Assembly (NCBI GenBank): GCA_018058125.1
Contig: JAGPCH010000156.1
Span: 1-5,063 of the forward strand
Source: Ignavibacteria bacterium
GTDB lineage: Bacteria > Bacteroidota > Ignavibacteria > Tepidaquicellales > Tepidaquicellaceae
Length of the DNA: 5,063 nt
Direction: 5' to 3'
Position numbers and translations under genes: made by a program
In this document: positions 1 to 5,063 of the stretch, piece after piece
Layout: every line of letters begins with the position of its first letter
How positions within the stretch are numbered: the first letter of the stretch is position 1
The notes under the pieces: generated by a model
Database searches by the model: none
Told to the model about the DNA's origin: nothing
The model's input: only the letters and a program-made list of their open reading frames with translations

Positions 1-334
1 ATCTTATTTCAAGTAGTGTCACTCCAAGTAATATATAGAGGAATACTATTATTAAAGGTTTATAAGTTTTCAGTTTTGAAACTTCTTCCGGTGTTTCTAC
101 CATTGTTGAATGATGATCCGATGATACCTCTTCTCCGAGTTTGTAGTCACCGGCTTTTTCCAATGCTGAATTAAATATACCGGCATCTATATGTTTACTC
201 ATTTTGATCTCAGCTTCGGGCGGATCGAGAGTTACTGTCACATTTTCAACTCCCTTCACTTCTGATAAAGTTTTCTGAACTCTGCCTACACAGTGATTGC
301 AGGTCATTCCTGTTACTTTGAATTTGTGTGTCAT
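1..334 (-). CDS. HMA domain-membrane fusion protein, probably HMA-MauE/DoxX-like (5' part only)
   Basis: The reading frame starts at ATG 334 and is still open at the left edge after 111 codons, so the C-terminus is missing. Residues 1-70 look like a heavy-metal-associated (HMA) ferredoxin-like domain. It has the metal-binding MTCNHC motif (Cys12, Cys15), followed by a typical GVENVTVTLDPPEAEI strand-turn-strand. A polar linker (about 71-90, with HH at 74-75) leads into a hydrophobic segment at about 93-110 that must be the first transmembrane helix. From memory, FCB-group genomes carry proteins of this layout, an HMA domain followed by a four-helix MauE/DoxX-like membrane domain, beside copper ATPases; the second half cannot be confirmed here. 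Its start lies 31 bp after the CopB stop, so it is probably co-transcribed. The HMA domain would bind Cu(I) or a similar soft metal and may pass it to or from the membrane part. Alternatives are a mercury-type transporter or a truncated HMA protein. HMA call strong, fusion type moderate. Confidence 0.8.
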   Translation of the reverse strand, partial: MTHKFKVTGMTCNHCVGRVQKTLSEVKGVENVTVTLDPPEAEIKMSKHIDAGIFNSALEKAGDYKLGEEVSSDHHSTMVETPEEVSKLKTYKPLIIVFLYILLGVTLLEIR

Positions 335-365
335 TTTAAATTATATATTATTTTTTAAAATAAGA

Positions 366-2432
366 TTACTTTATTTGTCTTTTTAATAACTGAGCATTAA
401 CGGCAACTGCAATAGTACTTAAGCTCATGAATACAGCGCCTACAGCCGGACCCAATACAAATCCGGATGAATATAAAACTCCGGCAGCAAGAGGAATTGC
501 TACTATATTATATCCTGTAGCCCATGCAATATTCTGAATCATTTTATTATAAGTAGCTTTTCCGAAAAGTATAAGGTTTGCAATATCTTTTGGATTACTG
601 TTAACGAGTACTATGTCAGCCGTTTCAACGGCTACATCTGTTCCGGATCCAACCGCTATCCCGACATCCGCCTGAGCCAATGCAGGTGCATCGTTTACTC
701 CGTCACCGGTCATTGCTACAAATTCTCCTTTGCTCTGAAGATCTTTTACGATCTCTACTTTCTCGTGCGGCAATACTTCCGAATAATATCCATCCAGCCC
801 GAGTTCATCTGAAACTGCTTTGGCAACGGTTTCATTATCTCCCGTAGCCATCATTACTTTGATTCCATTTTTTTTGAAAGTATTGATAGCATCTTTGCTC
901 TCCGTTCTGATGGTGTCAGCTAAAGAAATATATCCGGCTACTTTATCATTAATGATCACAAATACAACTGTCTCTGCTTTACTTGAAAATGCGCCTTCAG
1001 GAATTGGCAGATCTTTCTCTTTAAGATAACCCGGACTTACAACTTTTACTGAATTCCCTTCAACTATTGCCTCAACTCCTTTACCGGTTATTGAATTAAA
1101 GTTTTCCGCATCCGGAATTTTCAGATCAAGATCTTTAACTTTGTCAATAATGCCGACAGCAATCGGATGCTCGGATGTCTTCTCCAGAGCACTCGCCAGT
1201 CTTAACATTTCTTCAGGTGAAATATCAGATATACTTTCAAAACGGGTAACTCCAAATACACCTGTTGTAAGTGTTCCTGTTTTATCGAATAATAAAACCG
1301 TGATCTTCCTTGATTCTTCAAAAGCTGTTCTGTTGCGGATAAGAAGTCCGTGCTGTGCGGATACGGAAATTGAAATTGCAACTACAAGAGGAATTGCAAG
1401 ACCAAGAGCGTGCGGACAGGTTATAACCATGACCGTGACCATTCTCTCAAGCGCAAACACAAACGGATAACCGGCGATCAGCCAGACTGCCAGTGTTCCG
1501 AAGCCGATTGTCAGAGCGACATAAGTAAGCCATTTTGCAGCGCGGTCAGAAAGATTCTGCATTTTGGATTTTGTCTTCTGAGCTTCCGCGACTAATGTTA
1601 TTACTTTATTCAGATAACTGTCTTTACCGGTGTGTTCTACTTTCATTTCAAGCGAGCCATTTCCATTTATCGAACCACCTATGACCTTATAATCTTTTTC
1701 TTTCTTAACCGGTTTTGATTCTCCTGTCAGCATAGATTCATTTACATAACTGTTACCATCAACAATTATTCCGTCTGCCGGAACTTTCTCCCCCGGCTTT
1801 ATAAGAATAGTATCATTTATCTCAAGCATATCAAGTTTCACATCTTCTATCTGACCGTCTTTATTAATTCTATGCGCTTCAGCCGGCATCATACTTACAA
1901 GTAACTGCAGAGCTTTGGATGCACCTAAAACAGATTTCATTTCAAGCCAGTGTCCGAGTAACATTATGTCGATCAGTGTCGCAAGCTCCCAGAAAAAATC
2001 CACACCCTGCAATCCAAACACAGTTGCAGTACTGTAAAAATAAGCCACACTGATTGCCAAAGCTATCAGTGTCATCATTCCGGGATTCCCGGACTTTACT
2101 TCACTAAAAAATCCCTTTAAAAAAGGTAACCCGCCCCAGAAGTAAACTACAGTTGAAAGAATAAATAGGATATAAGCATTTCCCGGAAGCAGCCATTGAT
2201 AACCAAAAAACATCTGTATCATCGGTGAAAAAATCAGGATCGGAATCGTTAGTATCAACGAAACCCAAAACCTTTTTTTGAAATCATCGATCATCATCTG
2301 ATGATGATCATGACCTTCCATTCCCATAGGAACACTGCCGTGATCATGATCCTGCATTTTGCTGTGATCCATTTTTGAATGGTTCATCCCGTCTGATTTC
2401 TTTTGTTCGTTATGTTTGTGATTTTTATCCAT
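366..2432 (-). CDS. copB: CopB-type copper/silver P-type ATPase (P1B-3)
   Basis: This 688-residue ATPase pumps copper or silver ions across the inner membrane, out of the cytoplasm. It has the full P-type set: TGES (236-239, actuator domain), DKTGT (383-387, phosphorylated Asp383), SEHP (420-423, the HP motif of P1B nucleotide-binding domains), MATGDN (528-533) and GDGVNDAP (576-583). The membrane metal-site motif is CPH (339-341) rather than CPC, which marks the CopB or P1B-3 class. The last two helices carry the matching YN (641-642) and MSLST...N (669-679) residues. About eight transmembrane helices are expected. There is no N-terminal HMA domain. Instead residues 1-45 are rich in His and Met, with repeated NHSKM/DHSKM elements, as is usual for CopB. 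Length is normal for the class. The gene starts 58 bp after the Met-rich lipoprotein stop and has no clear Shine-Dalgarno sequence. CopB members are reported to move Cu(II), Cu(I) or Ag(I); which one applies here cannot be read from the sequence. Confidence 0.95.
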   Translation of the reverse strand: MDKNHKHNEQKKSDGMNHSKMDHSKMQDHDHGSVPMGMEGHDHHQMMIDDFKKRFWVSLILTIPILIFSPMIQMFFGYQWLLPGNAYILFILSTVVYFWGGLPFLKGFFSEVKSGNPGMMTLIALAISVAYFYSTATVFGLQGVDFFWELATLIDIMLLGHWLEMKSVLGASKALQLLVSMMPAEAHRINKDGQIEDVKLDMLEINDTILIKPGEKVPADGIIVDGNSYVNESMLTGESKPVKKEKDYKVIGGSINGNGSLEMKVEHTGKDSYLNKVITLVAEAQKTKSKMQNLSDRAAKWLTYVALTIGFGTLAVWLIAGYPFVFALERMVTVMVITCPHALGLAIPLVVAISISVSAQHGLLIRNRTAFEESRKITVLLFDKTGTLTTGVFGVTRFESISDISPEEMLRLASALEKTSEHPIAVGIIDKVKDLDLKIPDAENFNSITGKGVEAIVEGNSVKVVSPGYLKEKDLPIPEGAFSSKAETVVFVIINDKVAGYISLADTIRTESKDAINTFKKNGIKVMMATGDNETVAKAVSDELGLDGYYSEVLPHEKVEIVKDLQSKGEFVAMTGDGVNDAPALAQADVGIAVGSGTDVAVETADIVLVNSNPKDIANLILFGKATYNKMIQNIAWATGYNIVAIPLAAGVLYSSGFVLGPAVGAVFMSLSTIAVAVNAQLLKRQIK

Positions 2433-2490
2433 GATATTAAAAGGACATTTTAACTTTATTTATTCTTTAATCAATCTGACAAGACACATT

Positions 2491-3006
2491 CTATTTCTTA
2501 TTCATTTTACTGTGATCCATTCCTTCCATTTTCTTTGTTCCGCCCATCATATCTTCACTTTCCATCTTATCCATATCACCTTTCATCATTCCCTGCATCA
2601 TATCCATCATTTGTTTATCACCCATCATTGTTTTGCACATATCCGACATCATTGTCGAATCGCTTTTACACATTTCCATCATACTCGTCATCATGCCTTT
2701 CATCATCTCAGGATTGTCTTTCATCATTTTCATCATTTCATCTTGATTTTCCATCATCATTCCCATCATACTGCTCATCATTTTTCCGTTTCCCTTCATC
2801 ATTTCTTTTCCGCCATTGTTTTTCATCATTGATTCAAGCATCTCTTTCGACATACTGCTGTTTTTTGCAATTGAGTCCATGATCATTATTCTTGATTCCG
2901 GTTTTGATAGAACCTGATTTACATCCGGGCTTGATTGACATGACGAGAATATAGCTATGAGTGCTACTGCTGTAAATACCAGTGTTACTTTTTTTAATGT
3001 TTTCAT
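2491..3006 (-). CDS. Methionine-rich lipoprotein, probable extracytoplasmic copper-binding protein
   Basis: This 171-residue protein begins with a Lys-containing, hydrophobic signal (1-22) ending in IFSSC. Cys23 is the likely lipidated residue under the relaxed lipobox of Bacteroidota-type bacteria, placing the protein on the outside of the inner membrane or on the outer membrane. After a short ordinary stretch (24-50) the rest is dominated by MM pairs: 45 of 171 residues are Met by hand count. Cys113 and Cys124 lie within the Met-rich part. The C-terminus has MDHSKM (163-168), a motif also present in the N-terminus of the downstream CopB. Met clusters in exported proteins usually bind Cu(I) or Ag(I), so a role in holding or buffering metal outside the cytoplasm is likely but inferred. 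It is followed by copB after 58 bp and preceded by a 125-bp gap that may hold a promoter. The composition is low-complexity, so it matches no catalytic family I can name. Confidence 0.88.
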   Translation of the reverse strand: MKTLKKVTLVFTAVALIAIFSSCQSSPDVNQVLSKPESRIMIMDSIAKNSSMSKEMLESMMKNNGGKEMMKGNGKMMSSMMGMMMENQDEMMKMMKDNPEMMKGMMTSMMEMCKSDSTMMSDMCKTMMGDKQMMDMMQGMMKGDMDKMESEDMMGGTKKMEGMDHSKMNKK

Positions 3007-3063
3007 GATCTTGTATTTTTTAAGTTTATAAAAATTTCTGTTTGACTTCTATATCTTTCTATA

Positions 3064-3088
3064 CAAAAATACTAACTACTGAATTCAG
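3064..3088 (-). promoter_or_regulatory. Possible promoter/operator upstream of the Met-rich lipoprotein
   Basis: The 125-bp gap before the Met-rich lipoprotein contains, on the minus strand, TATTTTTG (3071-3064), which fits the Bacteroidota -7 element TAnnTTTG. It lies about 58 bp upstream of the start codon. No TTTG is found at the expected -33 place, so the match is only half complete. Just upstream, in what would be the spacer, is a perfect 10-bp palindrome CTGAATTCAG (3079-3088), a suitable position for an operator. The rest of the gap is A/T-rich with no other structure I can defend. Confidence 0.3.
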
Positions 3089-3131
3089 AACTGTTACGAA
3101 ATTTTTATAAAAGATTATGAAATTTAAAGAT

Positions 3132-3692
3132 TTATATTTTGTCTAATGATTTTCTTTTAATGGTTCTTATCTTCTTAAAATGTCCCGGAGTGAGTCCCGT
3201 TACTTTCTTAAACTGACTCGACAAATAAGCAACGCTGCTGTATCCCATTCTGTATGCTATTTCACTTAATGTTAATTCATCATACACCAGTAATTCTTTT
3301 ACACGTTCAATTTTATGCCGGATAAAAAATTTTTCAATTGTAAACCCCTGAGATTCGGAAAACAGATTGCTTAAGTATGTGTGATCTTTGTGAAGTTGCG
3401 ATTCTAGATATTCCGATAAATTAATTTTTATTTTTTCTTCAGGATAATGGACCAGTTCTACTATAAGATTTTTTATTTTTTCTATCATCCGGCTGTTCTT
3501 ATCATCCATCAGCTCAAATCCGAATTCTCTTAACTTATTTCCTAAAAGTATTTTTTCTGCTTCAGTTGGATCTTTTAAAATTTCAACTTCACCAAGATTG
3601 ATACTTTTGACTTTAAAACCCAGACTTTCCAGTTCAATTCCAACTACCATTTTACATCTGTCACAAACCATATTTTTAATATACAGCAGCAT
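3132..3692 (-). CDS. AraC-family transcriptional regulator with N-terminal HMA-like CxxC segment
   Basis: This 186-residue protein is a probable metal-responsive DNA-binding regulator of the cluster. Residues about 104-175 form an AraC-type double helix-turn-helix. The first helix pair surrounds TYLSNLFSESQGFTIEKF (105-122); the second is LSEIAYRMGYSSVAYLSSQF (142-161), followed by the diagnostic KKVTGLTPGHFKK. The usual large AraC sensory domain is absent. In its place residues 1-62 run YIKNMVCDRCKMVV (Cys10, Cys13), then short alternating segments that resemble a degenerate HMA fold with its metal-binding CxxC loop. Short AraC proteins of this kind are common in Bacteroidota, where the CxxC is often incomplete; here it is intact, which supports direct metal sensing. 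The gene lies 34 bp after a 32-codon ORF and upstream of the Met-rich lipoprotein and copB. The start at 3692 is chosen because it gives the full N-terminal segment. The DNA-binding call is firm. The metal specificity and the activating or repressing role are inferred. Confidence 0.92.
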   Translation of the reverse strand: MLLYIKNMVCDRCKMVVGIELESLGFKVKSINLGEVEILKDPTEAEKILLGNKLREFGFELMDDKNSRMIEKIKNLIVELVHYPEEKIKINLSEYLESQLHKDHTYLSNLFSESQGFTIEKFFIRHKIERVKELLVYDELTLSEIAYRMGYSSVAYLSSQFKKVTGLTPGHFKKIRTIKRKSLDKI

Positions 3693-3726
3693 AAAACAAT
3701 ATTAATTTATTAATGCGGATTATTAA

Positions 3727-3825
3727 CTATTTACAGCAATCTTTATCCTTACTTACATTTCTGAATTTTCTTACAGCTATTAAAACGACTATTCCTATAA
3801 ACATTGCACTAAAAAATATTTCCAT
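3727..3825 (-). CDS. Small single-pass membrane peptide with C-terminal Cys-Cys-Lys
   Basis: A 32-codon ORF starting at ATG 3825 and ending at TAG 3727-3729. The peptide has a hydrophobic stretch (about residues 3-18, FFSAMFIGIVVLIAVR at 4-19), then a basic segment (RKFRNVSKDK) and the ending DCCK (residues 29-32). This matches an N-out/C-in single transmembrane anchor with a small Cys pair facing the cytoplasm, by the positive-inside rule. The ending is the same CCK found near the C-termini of the two HMA proteins upstream. It also resembles in style the small Cys-rich membrane peptides that accompany iron transporter genes, but I cannot assign it to that family. It lies between a terminator-like hairpin (14 bp upstream) and the AraC gene (34 bp downstream), filling an otherwise empty 190-bp gap. 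The upstream reading frame has a stop at 3868-3870 and no better start. A chance ORF of this length is possible, but the membrane segment plus CCK argues against that. Confidence 0.55.
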   Translation of the reverse strand: MEIFFSAMFIGIVVLIAVRKFRNVSKDKDCCK

Positions 3826-3838
3826 TCCAATATTTAAA

Positions 3839-3869
3839 AAAGTGAAGCAATATTTTATTGCTTCACTTT
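3839..3869 (-). terminator. Intrinsic terminator-like hairpin after the exported HMA gene
   Basis: A perfect 14-bp inverted repeat (3839-3852 paired with 3856-3869) with a 3-nt loop is followed, in the minus direction, by a run of six T (3841-3836, partly in the stem). It begins 13 bp after the stop codon of the exported HMA gene. The stem is A/T-rich (four G/C pairs) but unbroken. The T-run exists only on the minus-strand side, so it should end or attenuate the transcript of the upstream genes. The 32-codon ORF begins only 11 nt after the T-run, so its expression would need readthrough or a closely placed promoter. Confidence 0.75.
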
Positions 3870-3882
3870 ATAGATTTACTAA

Positions 3883-4245
3883 TTATGGCTTTTTACAGCA
3901 ACCATGTAAATTATCATATGCTTCAGTATCAGCAGGTTCTTTATTTGCGTCATATCCTACAGATGTTATCGCTTTTTCTATCGCTTCCTTATTTGTCAGA
4001 TCTGTATCGTATGTTACGCTTGCACTTTTTTTATCAAGATCAACAGATACTTCCTCAACACCCTCTACAGAATTAATTGCATCTGTTACTTTTTCAACAC
4101 ACATATCACACTGCATTGAATTCAACTCAATAGTAATGGTCTTACTTTTCTGAACTTCTTTTGAAGATGCACTATTAATACTGATTGTCATCATGACAAG
4201 TGTAAATATAGCAAGAGCTAATAGATTATTTTTTTTTGTTTTCAT
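3883..4245 (-). CDS. Exported single-HMA-domain protein with C-terminal Cys-Cys
   Basis: This 120-residue protein starts with a signal sequence (MKTKKNNLLALAIFTLVMM..., residues 1 to about 26, likely cut near INSA-SS), so it should act outside the cytoplasm. Residues 35-100 are an HMA domain with the metal-binding motif MQCDMC (Cys46, Cys49), the GVEEVSVDLDKKSASVTYD hairpin and a final helix ending GYDAN. The tail ends HGCCKKP, placing two adjacent cysteines (116-117) after the domain. Classic copper chaperones of this fold (CopZ, Atx1) are cytosolic; an exported one suggests capture of Cu(I), or Hg(II) as in MerP, in the periplasm. MerP is the main alternative, but no other mercury genes are visible and a CopB ATPase is in the cluster. 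It is a paralogue of the lipoprotein immediately upstream (about 33 of 76 residues identical in an ungapped hand alignment over the HMA-CCK region). The start codon follows an A-rich leader without a Shine-Dalgarno sequence. Confidence 0.9.
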   Translation of the reverse strand: MKTKKNNLLALAIFTLVMMTISINSASSKEVQKSKTITIELNSMQCDMCVEKVTDAINSVEGVEEVSVDLDKKSASVTYDTDLTNKEAIEKAITSVGYDANKEPADTEAYDNLHGCCKKP

Positions 4246-4286
4246 TTTTTATCTGATTTATTTTATGAATAAGTGTTTTATAATTT

Positions 4287-4320
4287 ATACTGACCGCATA
4301 AATATTTACACAGTCAGCAT
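4287..4320. promoter_or_regulatory. Imperfect dyad, possible operator
   Basis: Between the two HMA genes lies a symmetric element centred at 4303/4304: a perfect 10-bp palindrome TAAATATTTA (4299-4308) flanked on each side by four unpaired bases and then by CTGAC (4290-4294) and GTCAG (4313-4317). The outer AT pairs also match (4287-4288 and 4319-4320). It lies about 45 bp upstream of the exported HMA gene's start. A TATAAA sequence follows the left arm on the minus strand. It could be a binding site for a dimeric regulator or, less likely, a weak terminator of the lipoprotein gene, because no T-run follows it. Confidence 0.4.
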
Positions 4321-4330
4321 AATAGTTACT

Positions 4331-4801
4331 TTACTTTTTGTCTTTCTGATCTTCAGGCAATTTACAGCAATCATCAAGTTCACTGTATGCTTTTAGATCT
4401 GCTTTTTTATCATTTGCATCATAACCTGCAGCAGTAATAGTCGCTTCAATTTTTTCAACATCAACTTTATTCTTATCATAATTTATATGAGCTACTTTTT
4501 CTTTTTTATCAACATTAATGCTTTCGATCCCATCAAGTTTATTTAATGCTGTTTCTATGTTTTTCTTACAGATACCGCATTGCATTGAAGATACTTTTAC
4601 CATAATGTGTTCAGTTCCATCTTTACCGGACATGTCATTCATATCCTTTGTTTCCGTATTATCTGTCGGTGTTATTTTTTCATTCTTTGTACCGTCAGAT
4701 ACTTCATCTGTTTTTTTCTCTCCGCAACCGGTTATTAATAATGCAATTAATAAGATCGCAAATACAGATGACAAGATGTTTCTTTGATTTAGATTTTTCA
4801 T
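4331..4801 (-). CDS. HMA-domain lipoprotein with C-terminal Cys-Cys
   Basis: This 156-residue protein has a lipoprotein signal (1-25) with lipobox LITGC, giving Cys26 as the acylated residue and a membrane-anchored, extracytoplasmic location. A polar, charged linker (27-64, including MNDM) acts as a tether. Residues 66-130 are an HMA domain with SSMQCGIC (Cys75, Cys78) and the same GYDAN helix end as its neighbour. The tail contains ELDDCCKLPE, with adjacent cysteines at 145-146. The domain most likely binds Cu(I) or another soft metal outside the inner membrane. It may hand it between partners or shield other proteins. The paralogue at 3883-4245 lies 85 bp downstream, so the pair looks like a tandem duplication in which one copy is anchored and the other carries an ordinary signal peptide. 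No Shine-Dalgarno sequence is visible; the leader is nearly all A on the coding strand. MerP-like mercury binding is the alternative. Confidence 0.92.
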   Translation of the reverse strand: MKNLNQRNILSSVFAILLIALLITGCGEKKTDEVSDGTKNEKITPTDNTETKDMNDMSGKDGTEHIMVKVSSMQCGICKKNIETALNKLDGIESINVDKKEKVAHINYDKNKVDVEKIEATITAAGYDANDKKADLKAYSELDDCCKLPEDQKDKK

Positions 4802-4844
4802 TTTTTTTAATTTTATTTTGTTTTTTTAAAATTCTTATTTTAAA

Positions 4845-4979
4845 CTTATCTTACTTAACTCACTTAACTCACTTAACTCACTTAACTCACTTAACTCACT
4901 TAACTCACTTAACTCACTTAACTCACTTAACTTACTAAACTCACTTAACTCACTCAACTAATTCAACTAACTCAATTCT
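4845..4979. repeat. 9-bp tandem repeat array (CTTAACTCA)
   Basis: Eight perfect back-to-back copies of CTTAACTCA occupy 4854-4925. One diverged unit precedes them (CTTATCTTA, 4845-4853) and six follow (4926-4979, for example CTAAACTCA, CTCAACTAA), about 15 units in all, one of which (4944-4952) is again perfect. On the minus strand the unit is TGAGTTAAG, which has stops in two of three frames; it starts directly after the stop codon of the right-edge gene and ends about 44 bp before the HMA lipoprotein start. Perfect copies in the middle with diverged edges are what replication slippage produces, so copy number may vary between strains. I see no coding role for it. Confidence 0.93.
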
Positions 4980-5063
4980 CTATTTCTTCATATCTTTCAT
5001 CACATCATTTTCTTTATTGAATATTGGATCGCCTTTGATTTCCATTTCCATTCCTTCCATGTT
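4980..5063 (-). CDS. C-terminal end of an unidentified Met/Glu/Lys-rich protein (partial)
   Basis: An open frame enters from the right edge and ends at TAG 4980-4982 after 27 codons. The visible tail starts NMEGMEMEIKGDP and ends VMKDMKK; five or more Met residues alternate with acidic and basic ones, in keeping with the metal-binding style of its neighbours. Too little is present to name a family. A periplasmic metal-binding protein or the tail of an efflux component is possible. It is on the same strand as, and upstream of, the HMA lipoprotein, separated by the repeat array. Coding status is inferred from the composition and the clean stop just before the repeats. Confidence 0.55.
   Translation of the reverse strand, partial: NMEGMEMEIKGDPIFNKENDVMKDMKK

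Noticed and set aside
820..1595. Plus-strand ORFs within copB
   Set aside because: The minus strand encodes all P-type ATPase motifs without interruption; these are shadow frames.
2431..2882. Two plus-strand ORFs rich in His/Phe or Ser/Phe opposite the Met-rich lipoprotein
   Set aside because: They are antisense shadows: the ATG-rich Met gene gives CAT (His) or similar low-complexity codons when read on the other strand. The minus-strand reading has a lipoprotein signal and fits its neighbours.
3713..4153. Plus-strand 146-codon ORF over the exported HMA gene
   Set aside because: It is antisense to a clear HMA gene and crosses the terminator hairpin; no recognisable domain.
3883..4801. Mercury resistance (merP-type) assignment for the exported HMA proteins
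   Set aside because: Exported HMA domains resemble MerP, but no merA, merT or MerR-type gene is visible and the cluster has a CopB-class ATPase and Met-rich proteins, which favour copper or silver. It remains an alternative, not the main call.
4825..4844. 8-bp inverted repeat TTTAAAAT/ATTTTAAA upstream of the HMA lipoprotein
   Set aside because: It consists only of A and T in an A/T-rich leader, so it is expected by chance and makes a very weak hairpin.
4648..4938. Plus-strand ORF ending in Leu-Thr-His repeats
   Set aside because: The repeating tripeptide is only the 9-bp DNA repeat read in one frame, and the rest is antisense to the HMA lipoprotein.
1..5063. CRISPR array, tRNA, rRNA or insertion sequence
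   Set aside because: The only direct repeats are contiguous 9-bp units without spacers. No tRNA-like cloverleaf, rRNA segment or transposase was seen on reading both strands by eye.

Overview
The window is a copper- or silver-handling gene cluster from a low-GC bacterium, probably of the Bacteroidota/Ignavibacteriota (FCB) group. This assignment is inferred. Start codons are preceded by A/T-rich leaders with no clear Shine-Dalgarno sequence. The lipoprotein signals are relaxed, and the short AraC regulator with an N-terminal metal-binding-like segment and the HMA-plus-membrane fusion are both types I associate with that group. No rRNA or other taxonomic marker is present.

Every gene I can support lies on the minus strand, so transcription runs from right to left. 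In that order: (1) the Met/Glu-rich C-terminal tail of an unidentified protein entering from the right edge (4980-5063); (2) a 9-bp tandem repeat array (about 4845-4979) filling most of the intergenic gap; (3) a lipoprotein carrying one HMA domain (4331-4801); (4) an exported paralogue with one HMA domain (3883-4245), with an imperfect dyad in the gap before it and a strong terminator-like hairpin after it; (5) an unannotated-looking 32-residue single-pass membrane peptide ending in Cys-Cys-Lys (3727-3825); (6) an AraC-family regulator with an N-terminal CxxC segment (3132-3692); (7) a very methionine-rich lipoprotein (2491-3006); (8) a CopB-type (P1B-3, CPH motif) P-type ATPase with a His/Met-rich N-terminus (366-2432); (9) the 5' part of an HMA-membrane fusion protein, probably HMA-MauE/DoxX-like, running off the left edge (1-334).

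The likely working model is as follows. The AraC-like protein senses metal in the cytoplasm and controls the cluster. CopB uses ATP to pump copper or silver out of the cytoplasm. The exported Met-rich and HMA proteins bind or relay the metal outside the inner membrane. The most unusual points are that two HMA domains are exported rather than cytosolic; that both have a conserved C-terminal Cys-Cys-Lys tail which recurs on the tiny membrane peptide; and that a MDHSKM motif is shared by the CopB N-terminus and the Met-rich lipoprotein C-terminus. Metal identity and function are inferred from family knowledge. No intergenic stretch exceeds 300 bases; the longest gap (4802-4979) is mostly repeat.
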